From: Zhihengliuella sp. ISTPL4
GTDB lineage: Bacteria; Actinomycetota; Actinomycetes; Actinomycetales; Microbacteriaceae
DNA length: 64,000 nucleotides
Assembly: GCF_002848265.1 (NCBI RefSeq)
Contig: NZ_CP025422.1
Span: 682,001-746,000 of the forward strand
Direction of reading: 5' to 3'
Shown here: one piece after another, positions 1 through 8,788 of the stretch
Layout of the letters: the number at the start of each line of letters is the position of its first letter
How positions within the stretch are numbered: the stretch's first letter is position 1
Made by a program: the position numbers and the translations under genes
The notes under the pieces: generated by a model
What the model saw: only the letters and a program-made list of their open reading frames with translations
Database searches by the model: none
Told to the model about the DNA's origin: nothing

Positions 1-2
1 TC

Positions 3-2597
3 GGGGCGGAGGACGGATTCGCTGCCTCGGCAGAGGACGAGACGGTCGTGGCCCTGCGCGTCGCGTATCGCCGGAACCTCGCGGAGATCGCGGCGTTCGA
101 TCTCAGCCACCCGCGACCCGAGGATGTCGTCGCCGCGGTTGCGGCTTCGCTTGCGGACCTCGCCGGCGCCGCCCTCGAGGCTTCGCTCGCGATCGCCCGC
201 ACCCGCCAGGCGCCGTCGGCGGGGCGCGACGCCGTCGCCACGGCCCAGCTGGCCGTGATCGGCATGGGGAAGGCCGGCGCCAGGGAGCTCAACTACGTCA
301 GCGACGTCGATGTCATCTTCGTCGGCGGCACGTCCGACGAGGAGGCGCTGTCCGAGCCGCAGGCGATCGACATCGCCACGCGTCTGGCCAGGGACACCAT
401 GCGCCACCTCAGCGCCATCGAGGTCGAACCGCCGCTCTGGGAGGTCGATGCGGCGCTGCGTCCCGAGGGCAAACAGGGCGCCCTCGTCCGCTCCCTCGCG
501 TCCCACGTCGCGTACTACGACCGGTGGGCGAAGAGCTGGGAGTTCCAGGCGCTGCTGAAGGCTCGTCCTCTCGCCGGCGATCCCGCACTGGGCGCCGCCT
601 ACATCGATGCCGTGCAGCCGCGCGTGTGGTCGAGCGCCGCCAGGGAGGAGTTCGTCGAGAGCGTCCAGCGGATGCGCGAGCGGGTCATGGAGCACATCGA
701 CCCGGAGGACGCCCCGTACCAGCTCAAGCTCGGCGCTGGCGGGCTGCGCGACATCGAGTTCACGGTGCAGCTCCTGCAGCTCGTGCACGGTCTCACCGAC
801 GAGTCGCTGCGCACGCGTGGCACGCTGGAGAGCCTTGACGCGCTGGTCGCCGGCGGCTACATCGGTCGGGCGGATGCGGGGACCTTCGCGGACGACTACC
901 GCGTGCTGCGGCTCATGGAGCACCGACTGCAGCTGCGCGACCTCAGCCGCACCCACCTCATGCCCAAGACGCCGGCGGGGCTGCGCATCCTGGCCCGCAG
1001 CACGAAGCTGGCGGACACGGGCGAGGGCGTCTGGGCCCGCTGGGAGAGCGTCCGGCGCGAAGTGCGCGACATCCATACCCGCCTCTTCTACCGCCCGCTG
1101 CTGAGCGCCGTGGCCGGGCTGCCCGAGGAGGAGCGCACCCTTTCCGCGGAGCAGGCCCACGACCGGCTCGCTGCGATCGGCTTCCGCGACCCGGCGGGAG
1201 CACTGCGGCACATCGGCGCGTTGACACGGGGACTCAGCCGCAAGGCGACGATCCAGCGGCACCTGATGCCCGTCATGGTGCGCTGGTTCGCCGATGGCAG
1301 CGACCCCGACTACGGTCTCCTGGCCTTCCGCCGCATCAGCGAGCGACTGGGCGACACATCGTGGTTCCTGCGCATGCTGCGGGATTCGTCCGGGGCAGCC
1401 GAAAGCCTCACTCGGCTGCTGTCGTCTTCGCGGTACATCGGGGAGCTGCTGGAGTGGATCCCGGAGTCGGTGGCCTGGCTGGACAGCGCCGAACGGCTGC
1501 GTCCACGCAGCGCGCGAGCGCTGGACGAGGAGGCCCGAGCGATCCAGACGCGCCATGAGACGGTCGCCGACGCGCTGCGGGCCGTGCGGGCTCTGCGGCG
1601 TCGCGAACTCCTGCGGACCGCCATGGCCGCGGTGCTCGACGTCGTCACCATCGAGGAGGTGGCCACCGCGCTCACCGACATCACGGATGCGACGATCCAG
1701 GCCGGCCTCCGCGCCGTTCTCCGCGAGGCCGTCCCGCCGGAGGACGCAGCGCTCGACTTCGCGGTCATCGGCATGGGGAGGTTCGGCGGTGCGGAGCTCG
1801 GCTTCGGGTCCGATGCGGACGTCCTTTACGTGTACGACGCGAACGGCGTCGACCCCGGCAGGGCGGAGAAGCTCGCGACGAGGATCGTGGCGGGTCTGCG
1901 CGAGCATCTGACCGATCATCGCCTTCCACTCGACCTCGACGCGGGTCTGCGGCCGGAGGGGCGCAACGGTCCGATCGTGCGGTCCATCGACGCCTACGCG
2001 GCCTACTACCGTCGCTGGTCGCTGTCGTGGGAGGCTCAGGCGCTGCTGCGGGCGCGTGGTGTCGCGGGCAGCGCGAAGCTCATGGGGCGGTTCATGGAAC
2101 TCGCGGACAGTATCCGGTACCCGCAGGCGGTCGACCTCCAGGGCCTCCGGGAGATCAAGCGGATCAAGGCCAGGGTCGAGGGGGAGAGGCTCCCGCAGGG
2201 AACCGACCCGCGTCGTCACCTCAAGCTCGGGCCGGGGACTCTCAGCGACGTGGAGTGGCTCGTGCAGCTTCTCCAGCTGCAGCACGCGACCGATGTCCCG
2301 GGCCTGCGGACCACGTCGACCCTGCAGGCGCTCGACGCCGCGGTGGAGGCCGGGCTCGTCGAGGAGGACGACGGGGAGCGCCTCCGGACGGCGTGGCTGC
2401 TGTCGAGCCGGCTCCGCTCGGGGATCACTCTCCTGACGGGTCAGACGAGCGACGTGCTGCCCGCTGATCGCCGTCAGCTCGATGCCCTGGCCCGACTTCT
2501 CGGCTATCCGCCGCGGTCGGCGACACCACTCGAAGAGGAGTACCTGGCCGTCACGCGGCGCGCCCGGAGGACCTTCGAGCAGCTCTTCTACGGCTAG
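3..2597 (+). CDS. glnE: Bifunctional glutamine synthetase adenylyltransferase/deadenylylase, 5'-truncated by window edge
   Basis: GlnE adenylylates and deadenylylates a tyrosine of type I glutamine synthetase in response to nitrogen status. The frame is open from base 3, so the first residues lie outside the window; 864 codons are visible against roughly 1000 for the family. Both nucleotidyltransferase modules are present: an N-terminal one with the SDVDVIF motif near base 300 and a C-terminal one with GSDADVLYVYD near base 1810. Each is followed by a conserved KLG(A/P)G segment (about 725-740 and 2222-2240). The in-frame GTG at 48 is internal and not the start. Its substrate, glnA, lies 6.7 kb downstream on the other strand, with the expected target tyrosine. 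Family identity is secure; the true start cannot be seen. Confidence 0.95.
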   Translation, partial: GAEDGFAASAEDETVVALRVAYRRNLAEIAAFDLSHPRPEDVVAAVAASLADLAGAALEASLAIARTRQAPSAGRDAVATAQLAVIGMGKAGARELNYVSDVDVIFVGGTSDEEALSEPQAIDIATRLARDTMRHLSAIEVEPPLWEVDAALRPEGKQGALVRSLASHVAYYDRWAKSWEFQALLKARPLAGDPALGAAYIDAVQPRVWSSAAREEFVESVQRMRERVMEHIDPEDAPYQLKLGAGGLRDIEFTVQLLQLVHGLTDESLRTRGTLESLDALVAGGYIGRADAGTFADDYRVLRLMEHRLQLRDLSRTHLMPKTPAGLRILARSTKLADTGEGVWARWESVRREVRDIHTRLFYRPLLSAVAGLPEEERTLSAEQAHDRLAAIGFRDPAGALRHIGALTRGLSRKATIQRHLMPVMVRWFADGSDPDYGLLAFRRISERLGDTSWFLRMLRDSSGAAESLTRLLSSSRYIGELLEWIPESVAWLDSAERLRPRSARALDEEARAIQTRHETVADALRAVRALRRRELLRTAMAAVLDVVTIEEVATALTDITDATIQAGLRAVLREAVPPEDAALDFAVIGMGRFGGAELGFGSDADVLYVYDANGVDPGRAEKLATRIVAGLREHLTDHRLPLDLDAGLRPEGRNGPIVRSIDAYAAYYRRWSLSWEAQALLRARGVAGSAKLMGRFMELADSIRYPQAVDLQGLREIKRIKARVEGERLPQGTDPRRHLKLGPGTLSDVEWLVQLLQLQHATDVPGLRTTSTLQALDAAVEAGLVEEDDGERLRTAWLLSSRLRSGITLLTGQTSDVLPADRRQLDALARLLGYPPRSATPLEEEYLAVTRRARRTFEQLFYG

Positions 2598-2610
2598 ACG
2601 GCCGGTCGAG

Positions 2611-2639
2611 TTGCACGATCGCCGTCCGTCGCTCAGAGT
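2611..2639 (+). promoter_or_regulatory. Candidate sigma-70-type promoter of the first lipid kinase gene
   Basis: TTGCAC at 2611-2616, a 17-bp spacer, then CAGAGT at 2634-2639. The hexamer ends 6 bp before the ATG at 2646, so transcription would begin at or next to the start codon (leaderless). Seen in sequence; activity is inferred. Confidence 0.45.
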
Positions 2640-2645
2640 GAGCGT

Positions 2646-3566
2646 ATGACCTCTCCTCGCATCGGCGTGATCTGGAACCCGACGAAGTCCGACCGGGATG
2701 TTCTCGGCGAGGCCGTCACCATCGCCTTCGGCGAGGAGGCCGACGTGCGGTGGGGCGAGACGACTCCGGATGACCCCGGCCGTGGCGTCGCGGCGAAAGC
2801 GGTGGAGGAGGGCTGTGCCCTCGTCATCGCGGTCGGCGGCGACGGCACGATCCGCGCCGTGGCGGAGGCTCTGGTCGGCACCGAGGTCGCTCTCGGGATC
2901 GTGCCGCAGGGCACCGGCAACCTGCTCGCGCGCAACCTCGGCGTGCCGCTCGAGGGCGTGCTCCCGGCGCTCGAGCACATCCGCGACTCCGAGCCCCACC
3001 GCATCGATCTCGGCTGGGTGGAGTTCGACGGCGAGGAGCACGCTTTCTCCGTCATGGTCGGCTTCGGCGTCGACGCGCAGATGCTCGTGGAGACCAACGA
3101 CGACCTCAAGGATCGCGCCGGCTGGCTCGCCTACGTGGAAGCGATGGGGCGGGCACTCGCGGGTACCGAGATGACGGACATCACGCTGCAGCTGGACGAC
3201 GAGGAACCGGAGGAGGTGCGTGGGCACACCCTGCTCGTCGGCAACTGCGGCATGCTCCAGGGAGGCATCCGTCTCCTGCCGGACGCCGTCCTCGACGACG
3301 GCCTCCTCGACATGCTGCTCATCAGCTCCGACGGGGCACTGCAGTGGCTCGACACCGTCCGCTCGGTCGTCTGGGACAACGGCATCCGTCGGATGATCGG
3401 GAACGTCGACCAGGCGGTCAGCACGGACTCCACGACTCACGTTTCGGCGGAGCGGATCCGCGTGCAGCTATCCGCGCCGCAGATGTTCGAGATCGACGGC
3501 GAGGAGATCGGCGAGATCGACGCGTTCACCGTCCGGGTGCAGCCGGGAGCCGTGCTCGTCCGCTGA
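2646..3566 (+). CDS. Diacylglycerol kinase catalytic-domain lipid kinase
   Basis: A 306-residue soluble member of the DAGK_cat / NAD-kinase-like fold, predicted to phosphorylate diacylglycerol or a related lipid with ATP at the membrane. Visible motifs are the nucleotide-binding VGGDGTI near residue 62 and GTGNLLARNL near residue 92, followed by the beta-rich C-terminal domain ending in the usual EIDGEEI segment. The ATG at 2646 is used because the next strong motif follows within 15 residues and a CAGAGT hexamer sits 6 bp upstream. Its stop codon abuts, with no gap, the stop of the convergent permease gene. A second paralogue lies at 45078-45992. The exact lipid substrate is unknown. Confidence 0.85.
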   Translation: MTSPRIGVIWNPTKSDRDVLGEAVTIAFGEEADVRWGETTPDDPGRGVAAKAVEEGCALVIAVGGDGTIRAVAEALVGTEVALGIVPQGTGNLLARNLGVPLEGVLPALEHIRDSEPHRIDLGWVEFDGEEHAFSVMVGFGVDAQMLVETNDDLKDRAGWLAYVEAMGRALAGTEMTDITLQLDDEEPEEVRGHTLLVGNCGMLQGGIRLLPDAVLDDGLLDMLLISSDGALQWLDTVRSVVWDNGIRRMIGNVDQAVSTDSTTHVSAERIRVQLSAPQMFEIDGEEIGEIDAFTVRVQPGAVLVR

Positions 3567-4715
3567 TCAGGCGACGGTCACCGCCGGCGGCGTCCTCTTC
3601 CTGTCCTGGTTGGGGAAGACGACCTTCTGCACGACGATGATGATGCTCGCGGCGACCGGGATGGCGACGAGAGCGCCCAGGATCCCGCCGAGCGCGCCAC
3701 CGGCCACCGCAGCGATGACCACCAGTGCGCCGGGGACGTCGACGGCCTTGTTCATGATCCGCGGGGAGAGCACGTACGCCTCGATCTGCATGTAGATCAG
3801 GTAGTAGATGATCGCGAACAGCGCGGTCGAGGGCGAGACGAACAGGCAGATCAGCGAGATGATGATCGACGCCGAGAGCGTTCCGACGAGCGGGATCATC
3901 GAACCGATGAAGGCGATCAGCGCGAGCAGCGCCGGCACCGGCGCGCCGATGATGGTCAGGAAGATGAGGCTCAGGATGCCGTTGGTGAGCGCGAGGCTCG
4001 CCTGACCGATGACGTAGCGCCCGACGGCACTGGAGACGTCCTCCAGGAGCTCGCTGAACGTGTCGCGCTGGTAAGCAGGGACGAACCGGGCGGCCACCCG
4101 CTTCATGCTGCGCAGCGACGCCATGAAGTACAGCGTGAGGATGAGCACGATCGTGACGCCGGTCAGTCCTCCGGCGATCCCTGCACCGACCGCGAAGACG
4201 CCGCCGCCGATGTCGAGGAAGTTGTCCGGGTTCTGCACGAAGCCGAGCGCGCCGTCGATGGCGTCCTGGATCGTCCCGCCGAACTGTCCGCTGACGTCCT
4301 TGAACCAGGCGCTCTTCGTGAACTCCTTGATCATCTCCGGACCGTCTTTGATGAGGTTCCCGATCTGCTCCACCAGCGTCGGGACGATGGCCAGAACGAT
4401 CCCGGCGAAGGCGAGGAGCACGCCGATCACGACTACGGCGACGGCCGCCGGACGGGGGAGCTTACGCTCGATGAACCGCACGATCGGATCGAGGCCGAGC
4501 GCCAAGAAGAGAGCGACGCCGATGTAGACCAGCACGGTGGCGAGCTGGCCGACGATGCCGCCGATCATGAGCGCGACGAGCACTCCGAGGGCACCGAGGA
4601 GACCGAACATGAAGGGGTTCGCCCTGGCACCGGCGACTACGCTCGTCGGCGACCGCCGCTGTGCGGACACGCTGGGTGCCTGATCCGGCGGTGCGATCAA
4701 CTTCCTGCGACGCAT
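3567..4715 (-). CDS. AI-2E family transporter (TerC/YdbI-type permease)
   Basis: A 382-residue polytopic membrane protein of the AI-2E_transport family (PF01594). These are permeases for varied substrates, some acting as Na+/H+ antiporters or autoinducer exporters; the substrate here cannot be read from sequence. It has a short basic cytoplasmic N-terminus, paired hydrophobic helices around residues 36-85, a central amphipathic stretch, then four to five C-terminal helices ending before a basic tail. The family signature region with PxxP-like turns (GAPVPALLALIAFIGSMIPL) is present. The start ATG at 4715 has GGGAGAGG just upstream. Expressed convergently with the lipid kinase. Confidence 0.85.
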   Translation of the reverse strand: MRRRKLIAPPDQAPSVSAQRRSPTSVVAGARANPFMFGLLGALGVLVALMIGGIVGQLATVLVYIGVALFLALGLDPIVRFIERKLPRPAAVAVVVIGVLLAFAGIVLAIVPTLVEQIGNLIKDGPEMIKEFTKSAWFKDVSGQFGGTIQDAIDGALGFVQNPDNFLDIGGGVFAVGAGIAGGLTGVTIVLILTLYFMASLRSMKRVAARFVPAYQRDTFSELLEDVSSAVGRYVIGQASLALTNGILSLIFLTIIGAPVPALLALIAFIGSMIPLVGTLSASIIISLICLFVSPSTALFAIIYYLIYMQIEAYVLSPRIMNKAVDVPGALVVIAAVAGGALGGILGALVAIPVAASIIIVVQKVVFPNQDRKRTPPAVTVA

Positions 4716-4785
4716 GGTCCTCTCCCTCTGTCGACACTCGACACTCGATCATCCTCCACCCGGTCCCGCGCGCTGCTCAGCGACA

Positions 4786-4802
4786 CCCGCCGGCTCGGCG
4801 GG
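4786..4802 (-). terminator. Short GC hairpin downstream of the Ser/Thr kinase gene
   Basis: CCCGCCG (4786-4792), a 3-base loop and CGGCGGG (4796-4802) form a 7-bp stem 17 bp past the kinase stop. There is no clear U tract, so its strength is uncertain. Confidence 0.4.
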
Positions 4803-4818
4803 CGTCGGGAGCGTCGGG

Positions 4819-6183
4819 TCAGTGGCTGCTGTTGCCCTTGCCGTTGTTGCCGTCGCGGCCCGGGCTCTTGCCTCGGTTCTCCTGCGCCTGCGGTGCGGCG
4901 TTCTCGGGCAGGCTCTCCTCGGCGACCGACTCAGTGACCGGTGCCGTCGGTGCCACCGGGGTCGCGGCCACCGGCTCCACAGCGACGGTCTCCGCCGGCT
5001 CGGAGTCGACGACGGCGTCCGCGGGAGCCGGCTCGACCGGCACGGAGTCCTCGACGCTGTCGAGGATCCTCGACGCACCGTCGAAGACGGCGCCCGAGCT
5101 GGCGAGAGCCTGCTCGCCGTGTCCGACCAGTGCTGCGGAGGCGGTGGTCACCGCGCCGAGGACGACCACGGCGGCGATGAGCAGGGACTCGCGACGACGG
5201 CGCGTGGGCCGCGCCGGGGATGCCCCGGGGCGCGCGGAAGCGGCGCGACGACGGGCGCGGGCCTCGGCGCGGGTGCGGGGGAGGGCGCCTGCCGTCGGCG
5301 CCGGGAGCGGCACGGTGAGGTCCGCTGCCATGTCTTCGGTGACGGGGAGATCGACCAGCCGGCGCAGTTCGCTTTCGACCTCCAGAGCGTGCGGCCGTGC
5401 TTCGGGCTCGATCGCCGTCATCGCGGTGAGCAGCCCGACCCACTCCGACCCCAGCTCCGCGGGGATCTCCGGCGCGATGTGGAGTCGGGCGAGGGCGGAT
5501 TCGACGCTGAGGGTGGGGGCGAAGCCGGGCTTGCCGGTGAGCGCCTCCAACAGGACGAGACCGAGCGCGTAGATGTCGACCGCGGGACGGATCTCACCGC
5601 TGCGCAACTGCTCCGGCGCCATGTAGGTCAGCGTGCCGAGCACGATTCCGGGGGTGGTGACTCGGGACGTGTCGATCGTGCAGGCGATCCCGAAGTCCGC
5701 GAGCTTCGCGCTCCATCGGCCGTTCGTGTCAGCCGGCGGGGTGAGCAGGACATTCGAGGGCTTGATGTCGCGGTGCACGATGCCGGCGCTGTGCACGGCG
5801 TGGAGGGCGGAGGCGATGTCCGCCCCGATCGTAGCGATCTCCCGAGGTGCGACCGTTGCGCGGGCCATTCGCTTGCTCAAAGTCGGTCCCGGCACGTACT
5901 CCATCACGAGGTACTTCGGTCGGGCGGGCTCGAGGTGCGCGTCGAGGAGGGTGACCAGGCCCGGGTGGTTGAGCCCCGCGAGGAGCGCCTTCTCCGAATG
6001 CACCCGCTCCACGGACACGACGGCATCGTCGGATTCGCGGAACATCTTCACCGCGACGGTGCGTTCGAGGGCGATGTCCTCGGCGCGATACACGGTCGCC
6101 ATGCCACCCATGCCGACAGCCTCCGCCAGGCGGTAGCGGCCGTCCAGAAGCGCGGCGGTGGGCGGGGCTTCCTGGGTGATCAC
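4819..6183 (-). CDS. Membrane-anchored serine/threonine protein kinase (PknB-like, no PASTA repeats)
   Basis: A 454-residue Hanks-type kinase. Residues 17-280 form the catalytic domain: glycine loop GMGGMA near 24-29, VAVK with the ATP lysine at about 46, HRDIKPSN at 137-144, DFG at 163-165 and the MAPEQ motif at 188-192. A basic linker leads to a single transmembrane helix near 334-353. The extracellular tail of about 100 residues is acidic and Pro/Ala-rich, then ends in a Gly/Asn/Lys-rich stretch; it has no PASTA or NHL repeat, so the sensed signal is unknown. The GTG at 6183 is chosen because GGAGG lies 5 bp before it and it precedes the kinase fold; a frame extension to 6285 has no such support. 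Confidence 0.88.
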   Translation of the reverse strand: MITQEAPPTAALLDGRYRLAEAVGMGGMATVYRAEDIALERTVAVKMFRESDDAVVSVERVHSEKALLAGLNHPGLVTLLDAHLEPARPKYLVMEYVPGPTLSKRMARATVAPREIATIGADIASALHAVHSAGIVHRDIKPSNVLLTPPADTNGRWSAKLADFGIACTIDTSRVTTPGIVLGTLTYMAPEQLRSGEIRPAVDIYALGLVLLEALTGKPGFAPTLSVESALARLHIAPEIPAELGSEWVGLLTAMTAIEPEARPHALEVESELRRLVDLPVTEDMAADLTVPLPAPTAGALPRTRAEARARRRAASARPGASPARPTRRRRESLLIAAVVVLGAVTTASAALVGHGEQALASSGAVFDGASRILDSVEDSVPVEPAPADAVVDSEPAETVAVEPVAATPVAPTAPVTESVAEESLPENAAPQAQENRGKSPGRDGNNGKGNSSH

Positions 6184-6319
6184 GGCGTCCTCCACTGGCG
6201 GGACCGGGTATCCCGACGATGTCTTCACGGTATCCGCGCAGAAAAAACACTGCGTTGGGGTTGACGTGGAGGCCGACACCTGCAACTACGGATCCGCCGC
6301 GAGCTGGGAGACTGGACGA

Positions 6320-6712
6320 ATGGCAGGGATTCACCACGTGGAGGTCTGGGTCGCCGACCTCGTGTCGGCGCGAGCTGAGTGGGGGTGGCTGCTCGGTGCG
6401 GTCGGGTTCGTCCGCGCCAGCGCGTGGCCGGAGGGCGAGTCCTGGGAGGCGGGTGGCGCGTACGTCACCCTCACCACATCCCCGAACCTCAGCGGCAGTG
6501 AACACGATCGTCGCGCTCCCGGCGTGAACCACCTCGCCTTTGCGGCGGGCCCGCCGAGCCGAGTGGACGCGATCATGGCGGCGGTCCCCGGGCACGGCTG
6601 GCGGCCGTTGTACGCGGAGCGCTACCCGCACGCCGGTGGGCCGGATCACTACGCCGGATGGCTGGAGAACTCCGCGGGCTTCAAGGCCGAGATCGTCGCC
6701 GACGAGCGCTGA
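6320..6712 (+). CDS. VOC family (glyoxalase/bleomycin-resistance fold) protein
   Basis: A 130-residue single-domain vicinal-oxygen-chelate protein. The N-terminus begins with the usual first strand and metal-ligand position (HHVEVWVADL); a second module starts at GVNHLAFAAG with its histidine, and the C-terminal HYAGWLENSAGFKAEIV resembles the closing strand with a glutamate ligand. It resembles small VOC proteins annotated as glyoxalase-like, but the substrate is not predictable. The ATG at 6320 is preceded 6 bp upstream by GAGACT. It is divergent from the kinase gene and convergent with the WXG cassette. Confidence 0.8.
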   Translation: MAGIHHVEVWVADLVSARAEWGWLLGAVGFVRASAWPEGESWEAGGAYVTLTTSPNLSGSEHDRRAPGVNHLAFAAGPPSRVDAIMAAVPGHGWRPLYAERYPHAGGPDHYAGWLENSAGFKAEIVADER

Positions 6713-6735
6713 CGCGGGCCCTGCCCGGAGCGCCG

Positions 6736-7020
6736 TTACCGCCAGAGGCGGGCGGCGGTGCTGGCGGTCTCCCTGGAGATGGCGTTCGCGGTGATGAGTC
6801 GGCGGTTGGCTTCGGCGAGGGCGGCCTTCATCCGGCGGATGGCGGTGTCCCAGTCCTGGTGGGCACGGTCGTATGCGGCCTGCGCCTCACCGGACCATGA
6901 GGATCGAAGTCGAGCGGCCTCCGCGTCGAGGGTGTCGAGCTGCTCCTGGAACTGCCGGACGGTGAGGGCGAGACGCGCGACGGTGTCGGCGATGGCGTCG
7001 TGACGGACGGCGACTCTCAT
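6736..7020 (-). CDS. WXG100-family small helical protein, last gene of the ESX-type toxin cassette
   Basis: A 94-residue, almost wholly helical protein with a WSG (WXG) turn at residues 42-44, the hallmark of type VII (ESX) secretion substrates and chaperone partners, which form helical hairpins. The length matches the family (about 100). Its ATG overlaps the stop of the preceding candidate immunity gene by ATGA (7017-7020), so it is translationally coupled and the cassette's fourth gene. Its place after the immunity gene rather than before the toxin is unusual; it may help export or hold the toxin. No ESX ATPase (EccC) gene is in the window, so the secretion machine must be elsewhere. Confidence 0.75.
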   Translation of the reverse strand: MRVAVRHDAIADTVARLALTVRQFQEQLDTLDAEAARLRSSWSGEAQAAYDRAHQDWDTAIRRMKAALAEANRRLITANAISRETASTAARLWR

Positions 7021-7502
7021 CGTTCCTCCGACAGCTCCTGGCTGAGGTCGAGCTCGCGGAGGACATACGGCTGAGCGACGGCGTCGGTGAGGTAGTACGT
7101 GTAGAAGATGACCGCGGCTTCGTCGGCGGTGAACACCTCGTTCGAGAACACGCGCACGGCACGGGTCTGACTGATCGGGATCAGAGTCGTCGTCCCGTCG
7201 ACGGGCTCGGCACGCCCGACCGTATACAGGTGGCTTTCGCCGTCAGGCCCGGGGAGCCGAACTTCCACGGTCATCTGATCGGCTGAACCGGCCGCCTGGA
7301 TGAACCCGTCTCCGCCATCTTGCGGAGTGACGATGATGCTCTCGAGGTTCGGGGCTCGCCAGATTACGTACGTGAACTTCTCTTGCCCGTCGAGGTGCCC
7401 GAGCATCATGCGCAGATGATCCGGGATGGGGCGGCGACGGTCGCTGATCCATCCGGTCATCCCTCGCGGGGTTGTCTCCGCGAACGGTCCGTAAAACGTC
7501 AA
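7017..7502 (-). CDS. Candidate immunity protein (Imm1-like) for the adjacent nuclease toxin
   Basis: A 161-residue cytoplasmic alpha/beta protein with no signal or membrane segment. It follows the toxin gene with a 4-bp ATGA overlap (7499-7502) and overlaps the WXG100 gene at its other end. A C-terminal segment around residues 125-150 (NEVFTADEAA followed by a Tyr-rich helix and YVLREL) resembles the Imm1 family as I know it, but this is recognition by eye. Position directly after the toxin domain is the usual place for an immunity gene in polymorphic toxin loci. Function is inferred from context; no enzyme motif is visible. Confidence 0.6.
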   Translation of the reverse strand: MTFYGPFAETTPRGMTGWISDRRRPIPDHLRMMLGHLDGQEKFTYVIWRAPNLESIIVTPQDGGDGFIQAAGSADQMTVEVRLPGPDGESHLYTVGRAEPVDGTTTLIPISQTRAVRVFSNEVFTADEAAVIFYTYYLTDAVAQPYVLRELDLSQELSEER

Positions 7503-8788
7503 GGAACGTACCTCACTTCGACGTGTGTGATAACGATGGGGTCGCCATCGAGTTTGCCATGCGCCGGGATGCCAGCGTTCACGCTGTCATCGAACTGCCT
7601 TTGCGTGCTTCCCGCGCTGTTATAGGAGGATCGAGCCGACTCTCCTGACTTCACCTCGATCGCGGTATAGGTGCCGTCGCTGTTTCGCTCGAGTCCGTCG
7701 TAGATGCGGCCGTTCTGAGGAGATCCGTCATAGTCGACCCGGACTTTCGTGCGGAGCACCTCCGCGCCGTGCTCGTCCGCATACTGGTCAAGTCCGATCT
7801 TCTCTTTGTCGACCCACGGCTTGTTCTCCTGACCGTTTGCGTATTTGCCCTCGTAGTCTCGTCCATCCCCGCGATCGACGCCCTTGCGGGGGTCGGCGGC
7901 TCTGTCGGTTTCGCGGAACCACCGCCCGGTTGCATCGCCGATGAGTCCGGCACCGACGCCGGCGACCCCGACACCTGCGGCGGCGATGGCGGGTGCGCCG
8001 GCGATGGCACCGACTCCGGTTACCGTCAGACCTCCGCCACCGACAGCGAGTGCGGCGCCTCCGATGAAGGTCGCAGCCCCGCCGAGGAGTTCGAGGATGA
8101 TGTCCGGGTGCTCCCACAGCGTCTGCGCGGAGACGGCGAGCATGTCCATCGTGGCCTGGAACGGCTGCACGACAGCAAGGGTGAACACCGCCTCGGTGAC
8201 GGCATGCTCGGCTGCGGTCGCGGCCTCAGCCTCGGTGAGCGGCATGCGCGCGGCCTCTGCAGCCCGGTCCAATCGGACAGCGCAGTCCCGGGCGAACACC
8301 TCCAGCGTCGCCCGGGCGTTGAACAGCACCTCTCTGGCCTGTTCATGCGCCGGACCGGACGGGTCGACGAACGGCACATCCATGTCCGGGTGCCGTAGGC
8401 CCCGCCCGACCCGAAGCTCCCGGACGTAAGTGCGGTGCGCGGCCAGTGCCGTGGCGGCCTGCTGCTCGGCCTCGTCCCACAGGGTGATGGCGCGCGCGGC
8501 CTCCTCTTGCGCCCACTCCAGCGCATCCGCCCAGGTGAACAGGGCATGAGCGCCCTCGCGGAGGCCGTCGCCGGCGTTCGACCAGTGCAGCAGCTGACGA
8601 TCGAAGCGCGCCAGGTACGCGTCGTAGGCCTCGCCCGTCCAGGTACCCTCATCATCGAGCGTCGCGAGCTGGTCGTGCACCCGGGCCGCAGCCAGGCCGT
8701 GTGCCTTCCACGCCTCGGCCGTCGCCCTGACCTCGCCGGGGGAGCCGGGAATGAGAGCGGCGGCGGACCGGGTCTGCCCGAGCTCCAT
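7499..8788 (-). CDS. WXG/LXG-like polymorphic toxin with C-terminal PD-(D/E)XK nuclease domain
   Basis: A 429-residue protein in three parts. Residues 1-220 are helical, with a WTG (WXG) turn at 50-52, as in type VII secreted effectors. Residues 230-285 form a Gly/Ala-rich hydrophobic stretch, possibly a membrane-crossing or packing segment. Residues 310-429 carry the toxin: YDG with Asp364, then Glu378-x-Lys380 in IEVKSG and a glutamine-bearing helix (STQRQF, 394-399), the arrangement of restriction-endonuclease-like PD-(D/E)XK nucleases. The ATG at 8788 overlaps the upstream stop by ATGA; a frame extension to 8959 runs through the upstream gene and is rejected. Predicted to cleave nucleic acid of rival cells or of itself without the immunity protein. 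Confidence 0.78.
   Translation of the reverse strand: MELGQTRSAAALIPGSPGEVRATAEAWKAHGLAAARVHDQLATLDDEGTWTGEAYDAYLARFDRQLLHWSNAGDGLREGAHALFTWADALEWAQEEAARAITLWDEAEQQAATALAAHRTYVRELRVGRGLRHPDMDVPFVDPSGPAHEQAREVLFNARATLEVFARDCAVRLDRAAEAARMPLTEAEAATAAEHAVTEAVFTLAVVQPFQATMDMLAVSAQTLWEHPDIILELLGGAATFIGGAALAVGGGGLTVTGVGAIAGAPAIAAAGVGVAGVGAGLIGDATGRWFRETDRAADPRKGVDRGDGRDYEGKYANGQENKPWVDKEKIGLDQYADEHGAEVLRTKVRVDYDGSPQNGRIYDGLERNSDGTYTAIEVKSGESARSSYNSAGSTQRQFDDSVNAGIPAHGKLDGDPIVITHVEVRYVP

Noticed and set aside
6184..6285. N-terminal extension of the Ser/Thr kinase to 6285
   Set aside because: No ribosome site, and GGAGG is correctly spaced for GTG 6183; the extension would also reach toward the divergent VOC gene start.
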